Assembly: GCA_949297715.1 (NCBI GenBank)
Contig: CASFTJ010000009.1
Coordinates: forward strand, 1 to 56,805
DNA length: 56,805 bases
Direction of reading: 5' to 3'
DNA from: an uncultured bacterium
GTDB taxonomy: Bacteria; Cyanobacteriota; Vampirovibrionia; Gastranaerophilales; Gastranaerophilaceae
The notes under the pieces were generated by a model, which saw nothing but the letters and a program-made list of their open reading frames with translations, was not told where the DNA came from and made no database searches. The position numbers and the translations under genes are program-made. Positions 42,794-52,171 of the stretch are shown in pieces. Numbering within the stretch: position 1 is the stretch's first letter; each line of letters begins with the position of its first letter.

Positions 42794-43429
42794 ATGCAAG
42801 TTACATTTACCGGAATAAAAAATGTAGGATTTATAAAAACGTCATTTAATTATGCAAAACAGAGTGTTATAAACGCAAATGATCCAAGCTGGCAAAAAAT
42901 TTTTCAGATGGAAGGTCCTGATTTTCAGATTGATGAATGGTATCTTTTAAATATGCAGCTTACGGATGATTTTAACGGCAAGCATTATACTGAATTTAAG
43001 AAAGCACTTAAAAAATCAGATCTGTCTTTTGCGGATTTTAAAAATCCCATAAATAATAATTTTTTAAATACTTTATTTTATCGCGAATTTTATAAAGAAA
43101 ACGGCAAGGTTTTAAAAGACACTGTTTTCTCTATAAATGATAGGGATATTATGATTGAAGATAAAAATCTTCCGATTCTTTCATTTCTTGCAAGGACAAT
43201 AAGAGAAATTGCGCAAAAACCTAAAGAAAAATTTGTTGTTAGTGAAGAGTACTTAAATAGTGATAATTTAAGCAAGGGAATTTGTTTTGGCGATGATTTA
43301 AAGAAAATTTTCGGTAAAAACTATTATGATGAAGCAAAAAGAATGCATGAACCTTTAGAGGTTAAAAATTGTGCTCAAAAAATGGATGACATTATGCACA
43401 TGGAGATGATGGATTATTTTAATAGGTAA
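42794..43429 (+). CDS. Hypothetical protein with N-terminal TFTG motif
   Basis: The ATG at 42794 has AAAGGAAGG upstream and is preferred to the TTG at 42773. The 211-residue product starts MQVTFTGIKNVGF and continues as a soluble, lysine- and aspartate-rich protein with no recognised domain (QMEGPDFQIDEWYLLNMQL and a helical C-terminus ending MHMEMMDYFNR). The N-terminal F-T-G motif is shared with unrelated proteins in the window. Function is unknown. Confidence 0.6.
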   Translation: MQVTFTGIKNVGFIKTSFNYAKQSVINANDPSWQKIFQMEGPDFQIDEWYLLNMQLTDDFNGKHYTEFKKALKKSDLSFADFKNPINNNFLNTLFYREFYKENGKVLKDTVFSINDRDIMIEDKNLPILSFLARTIREIAQKPKEKFVVSEEYLNSDNLSKGICFGDDLKKIFGKNYYDEAKRMHEPLEVKNCAQKMDDIMHMEMMDYFNR

Positions 43430-43533
43430 TTTAGTTTGAAAATACTTAAATTCACCTTATAAATTAGTAACAAGTATAATTTTTTCTTTTTTACGATGTG
43501 TTTAAAATGATAAGCAGAAAAGGAAAAATTATA

Positions 43534-44103
43534 ATGAAGAATATTTTAAATATTTTAGCACTTTCGCTTTTGGTAACGATATCTTTCATGTACGGTGCGG
43601 AAGCAAATGAGATTAATTTTGATAATCAGAATTTCACTTTAAAAGCAACGGCTCAATCTTTGAATTTGCCAAACGCAATGAACGAGTATTTTCCGACAGG
43701 CGAAAACCATAATTCCTGGACAAAAATGATAGGGGTTTACCATTTGCCTGATAATAAAGATCCGATTGATTACGCTAAGGATATTGATAAAGAAATTGAA
43801 AGTGATGACACTTGTTTGCTGTTAAAATTTGCAGAGAACAAAAAGACAGATCAGGCGGTTATCAGTTACTTGGAAAACGGAAGTGAAAACGGCAAAAACT
43901 TTTTTACTTATAATGTTTACAAATACGAAAAAAATCCGATAGAAGGGATTACGGAATTCAGGTATGCTATCAAGTATTTCTTCAAGAATAACGATGAAAT
44001 ATTCAAGATAGCCGAAAAAGTAAAAGCCGACAATGACAAATATATGACAATGTTAATCTCCTCGCCTATTCCGCCGATAGTAGAGAAGGAATTGACGCCT
44101 TAG
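43534..44103 (+). CDS. Exported hypothetical protein
   Basis: The start at 43534 gives a signal peptide (KNILNILALSLLVTISFMYG) and has AAAGGA upstream; the earlier in-frame start at 43498 would bury the signal. The ~165-residue mature part is a mixed alpha/beta polar domain without cysteines in pairs or any known motif (PTGENHNSWTKMIGVYHLP). It is predicted to be periplasmic. Its 3' end overlaps the convergent gene by 4 bp. Confidence 0.6.
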   Translation: MKNILNILALSLLVTISFMYGAEANEINFDNQNFTLKATAQSLNLPNAMNEYFPTGENHNSWTKMIGVYHLPDNKDPIDYAKDIDKEIESDDTCLLLKFAENKKTDQAVISYLENGSENGKNFFTYNVYKYEKNPIEGITEFRYAIKYFFKNNDEIFKIAEKVKADNDKYMTMLISSPIPPIVEKELTP

Positions 44104-44483
44104 AACGGCATTCCGTACATATTTTGCATTCCGTTTTGCATCATAAACATCTGCTGGCTGCTGTCGTAATTCTGCGGGAATTGTTCAAAACTCATCGGAG
44201 CGGTTTTCATTTTTCCGTCTGAATTTTTCTTGATTTCGTGGGGTTCACGTTTTGCGGCAGCTTCTTCTTTATTCCGCTGGAAAAATTTCGGAACTGGCAT
44301 TGCATAATCATCCGCATCATCTTGAGCTTCACTGTTTTTGTAATTCATATACATATAACTGTTCAAATCCTGACCGTAACCTTCCGGCGGAACGTAGTTG
44401 TTAGAATTACCTCTGCCTTCTGCCATTACAGCAGGTGCCATTAATGCCATACAAATTGCTAAACCGAAAACTTTTTTTATCAT
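44100..44483 (-). CDS. Small exported hypothetical protein
   Basis: The ATG at 44483 is preceded by GGAGGG and gives a signal peptide (IKKVFGLAICMALMAPAVMA). About 105 mature residues follow, rich in Asn, Gln, Met and Tyr and disordered-looking, ending with a Met/Gln/Asn-rich stretch (SQQMFMMQNGMQNMYGMPF). An upstream extension to 44582 lacks a ribosome site. It may be an envelope-associated, low-complexity protein; no family is recognised. Confidence 0.6.
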   Translation of the reverse strand: MIKKVFGLAICMALMAPAVMAEGRGNSNNYVPPEGYGQDLNSYMYMNYKNSEAQDDADDYAMPVPKFFQRNKEEAAAKREPHEIKKNSDGKMKTAPMSFEQFPQNYDSSQQMFMMQNGMQNMYGMPF

Positions 44484-44634
44484 TAACCCTCCGTTAGAGA
44501 TTTTGACTAACTTTTTATTAACTACATTATAGCAGAAATTATTTTGAAAACAATCTAAGTAATTCAAAAGAGCTATTGCCAAGTTAACAAAAATTTGCTA
44601 CAATTATAGCAGTGAAGGTTAGGAGTTAGGATTT

Positions 44635-45033
44635 ATGATTAGTGCTGTTAAAATGTTTGCGAATAATTACACTTCCGCCCAAAATCAAGCGCGTCAGGAT
44701 ATGATTAATCAAAGGTATAACGAGATTTATTCACACGAACTTGCGCACCAGAGAGCCGGCGGCAGTCTTGCAGGTGGTATCGTAATCGAACGTGATAAAA
44801 ACGGGATTCCGATTGGCGGGCATGTGCCGATTAAGATGCCCTCTCTTGATAAAAATAACCCTGATAAAACAATTAAGGATGCCAATACCGTAATAAGTTC
44901 CGCTATGGCGCCAATGGATCCTTCCGATCAGGATTTTAGGGTAGCTAATCAGGCAAGACAAATTAAATTTCAGGCACAGAATTATAAAAATAACCACCAG
45001 CAAAACGGTAATAAATTAAACGTGATTGCATAA
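44635..45033 (+). CDS. SprA-related putative metalloprotease, short form
   Basis: 132 residues match the SprA-related domain: IYSHELAHQRAGGSLAGGIV carries HExxH (H-E-L-A-H), followed by GIPIGGHVPIKM, DANTVISSAMAPMDPSDQDF and VANQARQ, the family's ordered blocks. Family members are usually larger, so this is close to the catalytic core alone. No signal peptide is seen. It stands alone between two terminators, and the substrate is unknown. Confidence 0.82.
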   Translation: MISAVKMFANNYTSAQNQARQDMINQRYNEIYSHELAHQRAGGSLAGGIVIERDKNGIPIGGHVPIKMPSLDKNNPDKTIKDANTVISSAMAPMDPSDQDFRVANQARQIKFQAQNYKNNHQQNGNKLNVIA

Positions 45034-45049
45034 ATAATATTTTGAGGAT

Positions 45050-45085
45050 AAAGCGGGCGGGGTAAACTTTGCTCCGCCCGCTTTT
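45050..45085. terminator. Strong GC-rich rho-independent terminator
   Basis: AAAGCGGGCGG (45050-45060) pairs perfectly with CCGCCCGCTTT (45074-45084), followed by TTCCTTT. It lies between the convergent SprA-like gene and the helical-repeat gene. Confidence 0.85.
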
Positions 45086-45088
45086 CCT

Positions 45089-45337
45089 TTAATTTTTAAT
45101 TATTTTTTCTTCTTCTTTTTCTAGTTTTTCTGCTTCTTTGCGGGCATGTTCTTCGTGTATTTTTTCAGCTTTTTCTTCTTTTTTTAATTCGTGTTTTACT
45201 TTTATCTCGTCCGCTTTTGTTTCCATTTTTTCTTTAAGGTGTTCTGCTCCTTGTTTGATGTTGTCTTTAATTTCGTCTGTCTTTTCTTTGATATTTTCGG
45301 CTGTATGTTCGGCTTTTTCTTTTAATGTTTCTTTCAT
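45089..45337 (-). CDS. Small helical-repeat protein, LEA/apolipoprotein-like
   Basis: 82 residues consisting almost wholly of Lys/Glu-rich heptad-like repeats (AENIKEKTDEIKDNIKQGAE, KEEKAEKIHEEHARKEAEKL). It is an amphipathic helix of the type found in stress-associated or membrane-surface proteins. It has no aromatic residues or cysteines and no signal peptide. GGGAGA precedes the ATG. It is named by composition only. Confidence 0.6.
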   Translation of the reverse strand: MKETLKEKAEHTAENIKEKTDEIKDNIKQGAEHLKEKMETKADEIKVKHELKKEEKAEKIHEEHARKEAEKLEKEEEKIIKN

Positions 45338-45499
45338 TTTTTCATCTCCCTTATTTGTACGTGATATTTGCTATTCACAAATTGATTATAGTTTATTTTT
45401 TTAGTCGTTTAATCGGAAGAAAGTTTAATGAAAAAAGAATTTATATGTATTTTTTGATATTATATATTCGGGTTATTATTTATAAAAAAGGAGATTTAT

Positions 45500-46543
45500 A
45501 TGAAGGGGCTTGTTTATAATAAAGATTTTGAGGGCGGAATAAAGCTTTGTGAAAGAAAGAAGCCTCAAATTAAAGATTCAAAAGATGCGATTGTAAAGGT
45601 TAAGTTATCTGCTATTTGCACAAGCGATTTGCATATAAAGAAAGGTTTTGTGCCTTTGGCGAAAAATGACATAATTCTTGGACATGAATTTGTCGGAGAA
45701 GTTGTAGAAATTGGAAGTGAAGTTAAAAAACTTTCTATAGGTGACAGGGTTAGTGCAAACTGTGAAACTTTTTGCGGGGAGTGTTATTTTTGTAAAAGAG
45801 GATTTATAAACAACTGCATCCATGGAGGCTGGGAATTAGGATGTAAAATTGACGGGTGCCAGTGTGAATATGTAAGAGTTCCTTATGCTGATAACGGATT
45901 AACAAAGCTTCCGGAGGGTGTTAGTTATGAGAATGCTTTATTTGTGGGGGATATTTTATCTAGCGGATATTTTGGGGCTGAGATGTGCGAGATTAAATCA
46001 GGCGATACGATTGCCGTAATAGGTGCAGGGCCTGTCGGGTTATGTGCGATGATGTGTGCAAAATATTTAGGAGCCGGAAAAATTATTGCTGTTGATATTG
46101 AAGATTTGAGGTTAAAAATAGCTTTAGAAAACGGAATTGCAGATTATATATTTAATCCTGCAAGGTGCGATGTTGAAAACGAAATTAAGAATTTGACTGA
46201 AATGAGAGGGGCAGACGGGGTTATAGAATGCGCAGGCGTGAAGCAGACATTTAACATGGCTTGGAGAATAGCCCGACCGAATGCTGTTGTCGGAGTAGTT
46301 GCAATGTATGAGGAAAATATGACGCTTCCGCTTCCTCAAATGTATGGCAAAAATCTGACCTTTAAAACCGGCGGAGTTGATGCTGTTCATTGTGAAAAGC
46401 TTGTAAAATTAATCGCAGAAAAGAAAATTTCGACTGACTTTTTGATTACTCACAAATTTAAATTGAGCGATATAGAAGCAGCCTACAAGTTGTTTGAAGA
46501 AAAACCCGCAGGCTGCTTGAAAGTTGCTGTTGAACCTGATTAG
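45500..46543 (+). CDS. Zinc-dependent alcohol dehydrogenase (MDR family)
   Basis: 347 residues of the medium-chain dehydrogenase family: the catalytic zinc site AICTSDLHIKKG and GHEFVGEVVEIGSEV, the structural zinc loop CETFCGECYFCKRGFINNC (four Cys) and the NAD-binding AVIGAGPVGLCAMMCA. It oxidises or reduces an alcohol or polyol; the exact substrate cannot be read off. AAAGGAGA lies before the ATG. A small cupin gene is convergent and not obviously part of the pathway. Confidence 0.9.
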   Translation: MKGLVYNKDFEGGIKLCERKKPQIKDSKDAIVKVKLSAICTSDLHIKKGFVPLAKNDIILGHEFVGEVVEIGSEVKKLSIGDRVSANCETFCGECYFCKRGFINNCIHGGWELGCKIDGCQCEYVRVPYADNGLTKLPEGVSYENALFVGDILSSGYFGAEMCEIKSGDTIAVIGAGPVGLCAMMCAKYLGAGKIIAVDIEDLRLKIALENGIADYIFNPARCDVENEIKNLTEMRGADGVIECAGVKQTFNMAWRIARPNAVVGVVAMYEENMTLPLPQMYGKNLTFKTGGVDAVHCEKLVKLIAEKKISTDFLITHKFKLSDIEAAYKLFEEKPAGCLKVAVEPD

Positions 46544-46568
46544 ACAGTTTTGGCAAATTTTGAAATTG

Positions 46569-46874
46569 CTAAATTTTGATTAATAAAAATTTGCTGTCCT
46601 TAACGGCAAGAACTTTGTGTTCTTCATCTTTTTTAAACATCAAAATTTCACCTTTTCCAATTGTGAATTTTTCCGCGTCAAAATGAAGTTCAAGCTCCCC
46701 GTCAAGTACGTAAACAGCGGCATCACAGGAGGAAGTGTGCGTGTCAATTATTTCTTCTTTTTTAATCGCAATTATACTCAAACAGCTTTCATCTTTTTCA
46801 AGCAGAACTTTTCTTTCAAATTTTCCGCCGTCAAGATTTACTATTTCTTTCGCTTTCAAAACATTGTAAAACAT
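46569..46874 (-). CDS. Cupin-domain protein
   Basis: 101 residues forming a single small beta-barrel of the cupin type: HTSSCDAAVYVLDGELELHF followed by IGKGEILMFKKDEEHKVLAV. The metal-ligand pattern is partial (His in the first motif, His in EEHKV), so metal binding is possible but not certain. AAGGAGAAAA lies upstream of the ATG. The substrate or role is unknown. Confidence 0.82.
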   Translation of the reverse strand: MFYNVLKAKEIVNLDGGKFERKVLLEKDESCLSIIAIKKEEIIDTHTSSCDAAVYVLDGELELHFDAEKFTIGKGEILMFKKDEEHKVLAVKDSKFLLIKI

Positions 46875-46982
46875 AAAATTTTCTCCTTAAAAATTATTAC
46901 ATTTTTAAGTTAAAAACTTTTTATAGATAATGCTATTCTCCTGATGGGGAAAATGATTGCGGGTTGAATTTTTAAAATAGAA

Positions 46983-48533
46983 TTAATGAGCTTTTCTCTG
47001 TCGGATTATAAGCACAAGAGGAATAATTACAAGCGCCATAAGCCCGAAATATCTGAAAGTTTCGACATACCCCCAAAGGTTTGCCTGTTGGAGAAGCTGA
47101 TGATAAATTTGATAATTTGCCATTTCTTTAGCGGTAGAAATATCTGTAATAGAAGAAAGACTTCCTGCAAGAGCGTTAGCTTTTGCAACAAAATTGTCAT
47201 TTGAATAATTCAGGTGTCCGACCATCATCATCTGATGAGCCTGCGCAAATCTTGAAATCATAGTTGTTGCAATTGAAGTTCCGATAGCTGCACCGATATT
47301 TTTAAGGAGGTTTTGTACCCCCGCAGCGTTTGTCTGTTGGTCATTTGTAAGTGTACTGCAGGAAAGGTTCATCATCGGAACCATCGCCATAATCATACCT
47401 AATCCGAATACAAAATTTGGAAGCGCAATATCTACAAGCGCAATTTGAGTGTTAATTTCACCAAACATTAACCCGCCTATTCCAAGGATTATAAGCCCTG
47501 CAATAATAAGCGGTTTCATTCCTATTTTAGGGATAAGTACCCCGCAAAGTACTGTAGCCAAAAGACATCCGCCGCCTCTTGGCACCATTGAAAGTCCGCT
47601 TAAAAACGAAGTGTATCCCATCAATTGCTGGAGCATTGATGGCAAAATCGCTGCTGATGCCATCATTACCCCCATCAACACCATTAAAACTATTGTTCCG
47701 AAGAAAAAGTTCCCGTCTTTCATAACCGATAAGTCAATTAACGGTTTTTCTTTCTTTATTTGAATCATGAAAAATGCCAGCATTGCCATCATTGATATAG
47801 CAAAGGTTTTGCAAATCCAAGCTGCTCCGAACCAGTCGGCATCATTACCTTTATCAAGCACAATCTGCAAAGTTAAAAGCCATACCGTCAGAAAGAAAAA
47901 TCCTGAATAATCCATTGAAACATGCTTTTGTTTTCTTGCATACGGCGGATCTTCAACAAGCATTTTTGTAAGATGAATAGCAATAATTCCGAACGGAATA
48001 TTTACAAAATAAATAAATGGCCATGACAAAGTTTCGGTTAAATATCCCCCGAGAGCAGGCCCCATAATCGGTGCCATTACAACTCCGAGTCCGAAAACTG
48101 CCATTGCAGCAGCCCGCTTTTCTTTAGGAAAAATCTCAAAAATAATCGCCTGCGAAATCGGCATTATTCCGCCGCCTCCGATTCCCTGCAAAACTCTTGA
48201 AAATAGCATCATTGACATTGAATTTGAAATTCCGCATAAAATTGATGCGATTGTGAATATTACTATACTTATTAAAAGATAAGCTTTTCTTCCGAAAAGT
48301 TTGCAGAAAAAATCTACCGCAGGAATTACAACACCCGATGCAACTAGATAGCTTGTGATAATCCAAGTCGATTCATTGTGGCTTATGGAAAAACTTCCCG
48401 CCATGTAAGGAAGTGCAACGTTTGAAATCGTTTCATCAAGCGCAAACATAAATACCGACAACATAACAGGTATCATTACTAACCACGGATTTTTTGATGG
48501 TTTCCATTGTTCAACCGCGGGGGTGTTTGTCAT
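46983..48533 (-). CDS. DHA2-family drug-type efflux transporter (EmrB/QacA-like MFS)
   Basis: 516 residues with about 14 TM helices. The DHA2 pattern is clear: MLSVFMFALDETISNVALPY (motif D1, with the family Asp), FGRKAYLL (motif A), VLQGIGGGGIMP (motif B) and GVVMAPIMGPALGGYL (motif C, antiporter). It is a proton-driven exporter in the inner membrane, probably for amphipathic compounds. No MFP partner (EmrA) is in the window. It lies next to the fatty-acid/polyene-like set on the same strand, about 100 bp downstream. Confidence 0.92.
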   Translation of the reverse strand: MTNTPAVEQWKPSKNPWLVMIPVMLSVFMFALDETISNVALPYMAGSFSISHNESTWIITSYLVASGVVIPAVDFFCKLFGRKAYLLISIVIFTIASILCGISNSMSMMLFSRVLQGIGGGGIMPISQAIIFEIFPKEKRAAAMAVFGLGVVMAPIMGPALGGYLTETLSWPFIYFVNIPFGIIAIHLTKMLVEDPPYARKQKHVSMDYSGFFFLTVWLLTLQIVLDKGNDADWFGAAWICKTFAISMMAMLAFFMIQIKKEKPLIDLSVMKDGNFFFGTIVLMVLMGVMMASAAILPSMLQQLMGYTSFLSGLSMVPRGGGCLLATVLCGVLIPKIGMKPLIIAGLIILGIGGLMFGEINTQIALVDIALPNFVFGLGMIMAMVPMMNLSCSTLTNDQQTNAAGVQNLLKNIGAAIGTSIATTMISRFAQAHQMMMVGHLNYSNDNFVAKANALAGSLSSITDISTAKEMANYQIYHQLLQQANLWGYVETFRYFGLMALVIIPLVLIIRQRKAH

Positions 48534-48638
48534 TCTTCCTCCAATTCTGAAAAATAACGGAATTTCTAATATTTCGCCAGTTACTCTCTTATACTAATAA
48601 ATTAACAAAACAGGACTTTTTTTTCAAGTAAATTGATA

Positions 48639-49862
48639 TTAGATTTTTTTGAATATCAAAGAAGTGTTAATTCCGCCGAAGGCAAAGTTGTTTGACATTA
48701 CAATTTTGTTATTTATTTCGATGCCTTCTTTTTTAATATAACCAAGAGGCGCACAATTTTCGTCGACTTCATTAAGGTTAAGTGTCGGATGATACCAGTT
48801 GTTGTTCATCATTTCGATGGCCATTATTGCTTCTATTGCACCGCAGGCTCCTAAAGTATGTCCTGTGTAGCTTTTTAGTGAACTTATCGGAACTTCTCGT
48901 TTAAATACGTTATAAGTCGCAACACTTTCGGCAATATCTCCTTGTATTGTTGCTGTGCCATGGGCATTTATGTAGCCTATTTCATCGGAAGAAATTTGGG
49001 CGTATTTTAAAGCTTCTGACATTGCATTTCCCATAGTTTCAGGATTCGGGTTTGTTATATGGGTTCCGTCGGTTGTGTTTCCGTAGCCTATAATTTCTGC
49101 ATAAATTTTGGCTCCTCGTTTTTTAGCATGCTCGTATTCTTCAAGAATTAATGTTCCTGCTCCTGCACCGATTACAAGCCCGTCACGGTTTTTGTCAAAT
49201 GGTGAGGGGGTTAGTTCAGGTGTGGTGTTTTTTAAGCTTGTCGCATAAAGTGTATCAAAAATTGCAATATGAGTCGGTTGTAGTTCTTCCGCCCCGCCTG
49301 ATATCATAATTGTTTGATATCCGTCCTTTATGGCTTCATAAGCTGCTCCTATACCCATTGAACCTGATGTGCAGGCGGAAGACGTCGGAATCAGTCTGCC
49401 TTTGGTTTTAAAATACAGAGAAATATTTACTGCTGCTGTCTGGGACATCATTTTTACGTATGAGCCGGAATTTAGATTTTTGACTTCTTTATCCACCTCC
49501 ATTGCGTAAAAATCAATCAAAGTTGAGATTGAACCGGAGGAAGATCCGTATGCAATTCCGGTTTCGCCGTTTGATATAATTTCATCATTTAATAACCCCG
49601 CATCTTCAAGAGCTTTTTCTGTTGTTGCAACACTCATTAGAGCAATTTCACCCATTGTGCGGGTTACTTTTCTCGTGTAATGTTCGGGGATTACAAAGCC
49701 TTGTACGTGGGATGAAAGTTTTGTGTTTAATCTTCTGTACTGTTCAAGTTCAGGAGTATACTTAACACAGTTTTTATAAGTTTTTAACCTTTCAAATGCC
49801 TCTTTTACATCACAACCCAGAGGACTTGCAAGCGCCATTCCTGTAACTACAACACGCCTCAT
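48639..49862 (-). CDS. 3-oxoacyl-ACP synthase (FabF-like ketosynthase)
   Basis: 407 residues of the KAS I/II fold with the full triad: Cys in PTSSACTSGSMGIGAA, His in YINAHGTATIQGD and His in LKSYTGHTLGACGAIEA. It condenses malonyl-ACP with an acyl primer. In aryl-polyene-type loci the elongating ketosynthase of this kind lies with a FabG and a dehydratase, as here. It overlaps fabG by 4 bp and is the last gene of the minus-strand set. Confidence 0.9.
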   Translation of the reverse strand: MRRVVVTGMALASPLGCDVKEAFERLKTYKNCVKYTPELEQYRRLNTKLSSHVQGFVIPEHYTRKVTRTMGEIALMSVATTEKALEDAGLLNDEIISNGETGIAYGSSSGSISTLIDFYAMEVDKEVKNLNSGSYVKMMSQTAAVNISLYFKTKGRLIPTSSACTSGSMGIGAAYEAIKDGYQTIMISGGAEELQPTHIAIFDTLYATSLKNTTPELTPSPFDKNRDGLVIGAGAGTLILEEYEHAKKRGAKIYAEIIGYGNTTDGTHITNPNPETMGNAMSEALKYAQISSDEIGYINAHGTATIQGDIAESVATYNVFKREVPISSLKSYTGHTLGACGAIEAIMAIEMMNNNWYHPTLNLNEVDENCAPLGYIKKEGIEINNKIVMSNNFAFGGINTSLIFKKI

Positions 49863-50587
49863 TGGTAAAGTCCTCCGTTTACGGAGATTACCTGACCTGT
49901 TATGTAGGAGGCATCTTCACTCATTAAGTAATTAACAAGGCTTGCGACTTCTTTTGGGGTGCCGAAACGCCTCATCGGGATTGCTTTTTTGAGTTCATCT
50001 GCCGGAAGATTTTTGGTCATATCAGATTCAATAACCCCGGGAGCTACGCAGTTTACCGTAATTCCTCTTTTGGCAAGTTCTAAACTTAGTGCTTTTGTTG
50101 CTCCTATTATTCCGGCTTTTGAAGCGCTGTAATTTACCTGACCTCTGTTTCCGCAAAGCCCTGATATTGAAGACATTGTGACAATTCTTCCTTTAATCCT
50201 TGAAGATATCATTGGCATTACAACTGGTCTTAGGATATTATAAAATCCTCCGAGATTTGTGTTTAAAACTTCATCCCATTCTTCATCTTCCATTGCAGGA
50301 AATACATTGTCGCGGGAAATTCCGGCATTTAATACAACTCCGTAATAACAGCCGTTTTCTTCTATATCTTTTGTCAGAATTTCTTTGCACTGTTCTCTTT
50401 TTGAAATGTCGAACTGCAAAATTCTGGCATTTTGCCCAATATTTTTTATTTCTTCTGCGGTTTCTTGAGCTTTTTGAATATTGCTGTTACAGTGAAGTAC
50501 AATATTAAAACCGTTCTTTGCAAGGTATATTGCAACTTCTCTTCCTATTCCGCGGCTTGAACCTGTTACTAATACATATTTAGACAT
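49859..50587 (-). CDS. 3-oxoacyl-ACP reductase (FabG-like)
   Basis: 242 residues, short-chain dehydrogenase: TGSSRGIGREVAIYLAKNGF (NADPH site), NAGISRDN, the catalytic SSISG serine and YSASKAGIIGATKAL (Tyr-x3-Lys), and PGVIESDMTK. It reduces beta-ketoacyl-ACP. It is coupled by overlaps to the ketosynthase (4 bp) and the dehydratase gene (8 bp), so it belongs to the specialised set. Confidence 0.92.
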   Translation of the reverse strand: MSKYVLVTGSSRGIGREVAIYLAKNGFNIVLHCNSNIQKAQETAEEIKNIGQNARILQFDISKREQCKEILTKDIEENGCYYGVVLNAGISRDNVFPAMEDEEWDEVLNTNLGGFYNILRPVVMPMISSRIKGRIVTMSSISGLCGNRGQVNYSASKAGIIGATKALSLELAKRGITVNCVAPGVIESDMTKNLPADELKKAIPMRRFGTPKEVASLVNYLMSEDASYITGQVISVNGGLYQ

Positions 50588-51032
50588 TAAGCATACCTAT
50601 AAGATTTATCTGATTTGCAGGCATATATGCGTTTATGCTTGCCTCGGCGCAAATTTCATCTCCATTATAAATAAAACATTCAAACGAAACAAGCTCGTTA
50701 TCAGAAAAAACTTCTTTTGCCTCAATTCGGTATTCTTTACCGTTTTCAAAACAGTCAATGTAGTTTTTGTATAGTCTTGTGCCTAGTAAAAATCCGATTT
50801 TAGGGGTTTTGTTGTTGTTTTTAAAATACGAATAGCAGCCAATAGTTTGTGCCATAAACTCAATTCCGACAACAGGAGCAATCCCGTTAATTGTTTTATC
50901 GAAAAACATTTTATCTTCATAGATTTTGACAAGAGTGCTTGCGGTTCGTTCTTCAAGGTTGTAGTCAAGAATTTCGTCAATCAATATAATCGGGTGGTTA
51001 TGCGGCAGAACTTTTTCCAAATCATAGTTCAT
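50580..51032 (-). CDS. Hotdog-fold 3-hydroxyacyl-ACP dehydratase (ApeP/FabZ-like)
   Basis: 150 residues with the hotdog motif LPHNHPIILIDEILDYNLEE (catalytic His) and GIAPVVGIEFMAQTIGCYSY (Glu and the central helix). It resembles the dehydratases of aryl-polyene clusters more than a housekeeping FabZ, because FabZ has a different helix motif (P-x2-P-x-V-x2-EA-x-AQ). It dehydrates 3-hydroxyacyl-ACP to the 2-enoyl form, needed for a polyene. Tight spacing (2 bp to the ketosynthase, overlap with fabG). Confidence 0.82.
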   Translation of the reverse strand: MNYDLEKVLPHNHPIILIDEILDYNLEERTASTLVKIYEDKMFFDKTINGIAPVVGIEFMAQTIGCYSYFKNNNKTPKIGFLLGTRLYKNYIDCFENGKEYRIEAKEVFSDNELVSFECFIYNGDEICAEASINAYMPANQINLIGMLNV

Positions 51033-51034
51033 AA

Positions 51035-52159
51035 TTACTCCCTCCCCAATATCATAACCGCATTTGTGCCGCCAAATCCGAACGCATTACATAATACATT
51101 GTTTATTTTTTTATTAACGGGTTTTGTAATTAAGTTTATTTCAGGAAGTGCATAATCGTATTCGCCATCGTAAACGTGCGGAATTATTTTATTATTTTTA
51201 ATTATGTGACAGCAAAGAGCCGTTTCGATAGAAGCTGCGGCGCCAAGACAATGTCCTGTAAGCGGTTTTGTGGCACTTACTTCCGTACAGCAGCCAAAAA
51301 GTTTGTATAAAGCATTGGCTTCCATAAGGTCATTGGTTTTAGTTCCTGTGCCGTGAAGGTTTATGTAGTCTATTGCATCCGGAACAAGGTTTGCTTCTTT
51401 TAATGCTATTTTTATTGCTCTTTCTGCTTCAATTCCTTTCGGATCAGGGGTTGCTGAATGGTATGCGTCAGAGGTTTCGCCTATTCCTTTTAGCATAATC
51501 CCTTCTGTATCTTTTTCAACTATAAAAAGTGCAGCGCCTTCACCAAGGTTTATGCCGTTTCTGTTTTTGGAAAACGGGTTTGTTTTGTTTTCTGACAAAA
51601 TTTCAAGTGAATGAAATCCGAAAATCGGAAGTTTTGAAAGGGCATCTGTGCCGCCGACGATTACCGCATCACAAATCCCGTTAGATATAAGCTTTCTTGC
51701 TGTTGCAAAAGCTTTTATTCCTGATGAGCAGGCTGTTGAAACGCTTGTATAGAAACTTTCAAGTCCTAATTGATGTTTTATAAATTCTGCAGGATTACCT
51801 ATTTCAAAATGTTTTTTGTTATGGGATTTTTCGTATTCTTCGATACCTGAATTTGTTGTTGCAATTACTGTACCGATTCTGGATTTTGGATATTTTGCGA
51901 AAAGTTGTTCAAGTTTTTCTTCCATATTATTCAATAAATGTAAAAGAAGCCTGTTTACACGCAGATTAAATCTTTCATCTTCAATTTGCGGTAGTTCACA
52001 GTTTACTTTGCCGAAATAAAATTTTTTATCTTTTACAATCCCCTCAAGCGGTGTCAAAAATTCATTAGAACCTTTAAGTGCATTTTCAAAAATCTCGTCA
52101 ATATTATTTCCGAGATTGCAGATTGCATCGTAACTTGTTATGTAAATTCCGCTTTGCAT
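51035..52159 (-). CDS. 3-oxoacyl-ACP synthase (ketosynthase, ApeO-like)
   Basis: 374 residues with intact Cys (VSTACSSGIKAFATA) and both His (NLHGTGTKTNDLMEA, LTGHCLGAAASIETA). It resembles the second ketosynthase of aryl-polyene loci, which starts or extends the chain. It is the first gene of the minus-strand operon; GGAGAG precedes the ATG. Only 29 bp separate it from the divergent ketosynthase-like gene at 52189. Confidence 0.88.
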   Translation of the reverse strand: MQSGIYITSYDAICNLGNNIDEIFENALKGSNEFLTPLEGIVKDKKFYFGKVNCELPQIEDERFNLRVNRLLLHLLNNMEEKLEQLFAKYPKSRIGTVIATTNSGIEEYEKSHNKKHFEIGNPAEFIKHQLGLESFYTSVSTACSSGIKAFATARKLISNGICDAVIVGGTDALSKLPIFGFHSLEILSENKTNPFSKNRNGINLGEGAALFIVEKDTEGIMLKGIGETSDAYHSATPDPKGIEAERAIKIALKEANLVPDAIDYINLHGTGTKTNDLMEANALYKLFGCCTEVSATKPLTGHCLGAAASIETALCCHIIKNNKIIPHVYDGEYDYALPEINLITKPVNKKINNVLCNAFGFGGTNAVMILGRE

Positions 52160-52171
52160 TTTCTCTCCAAC

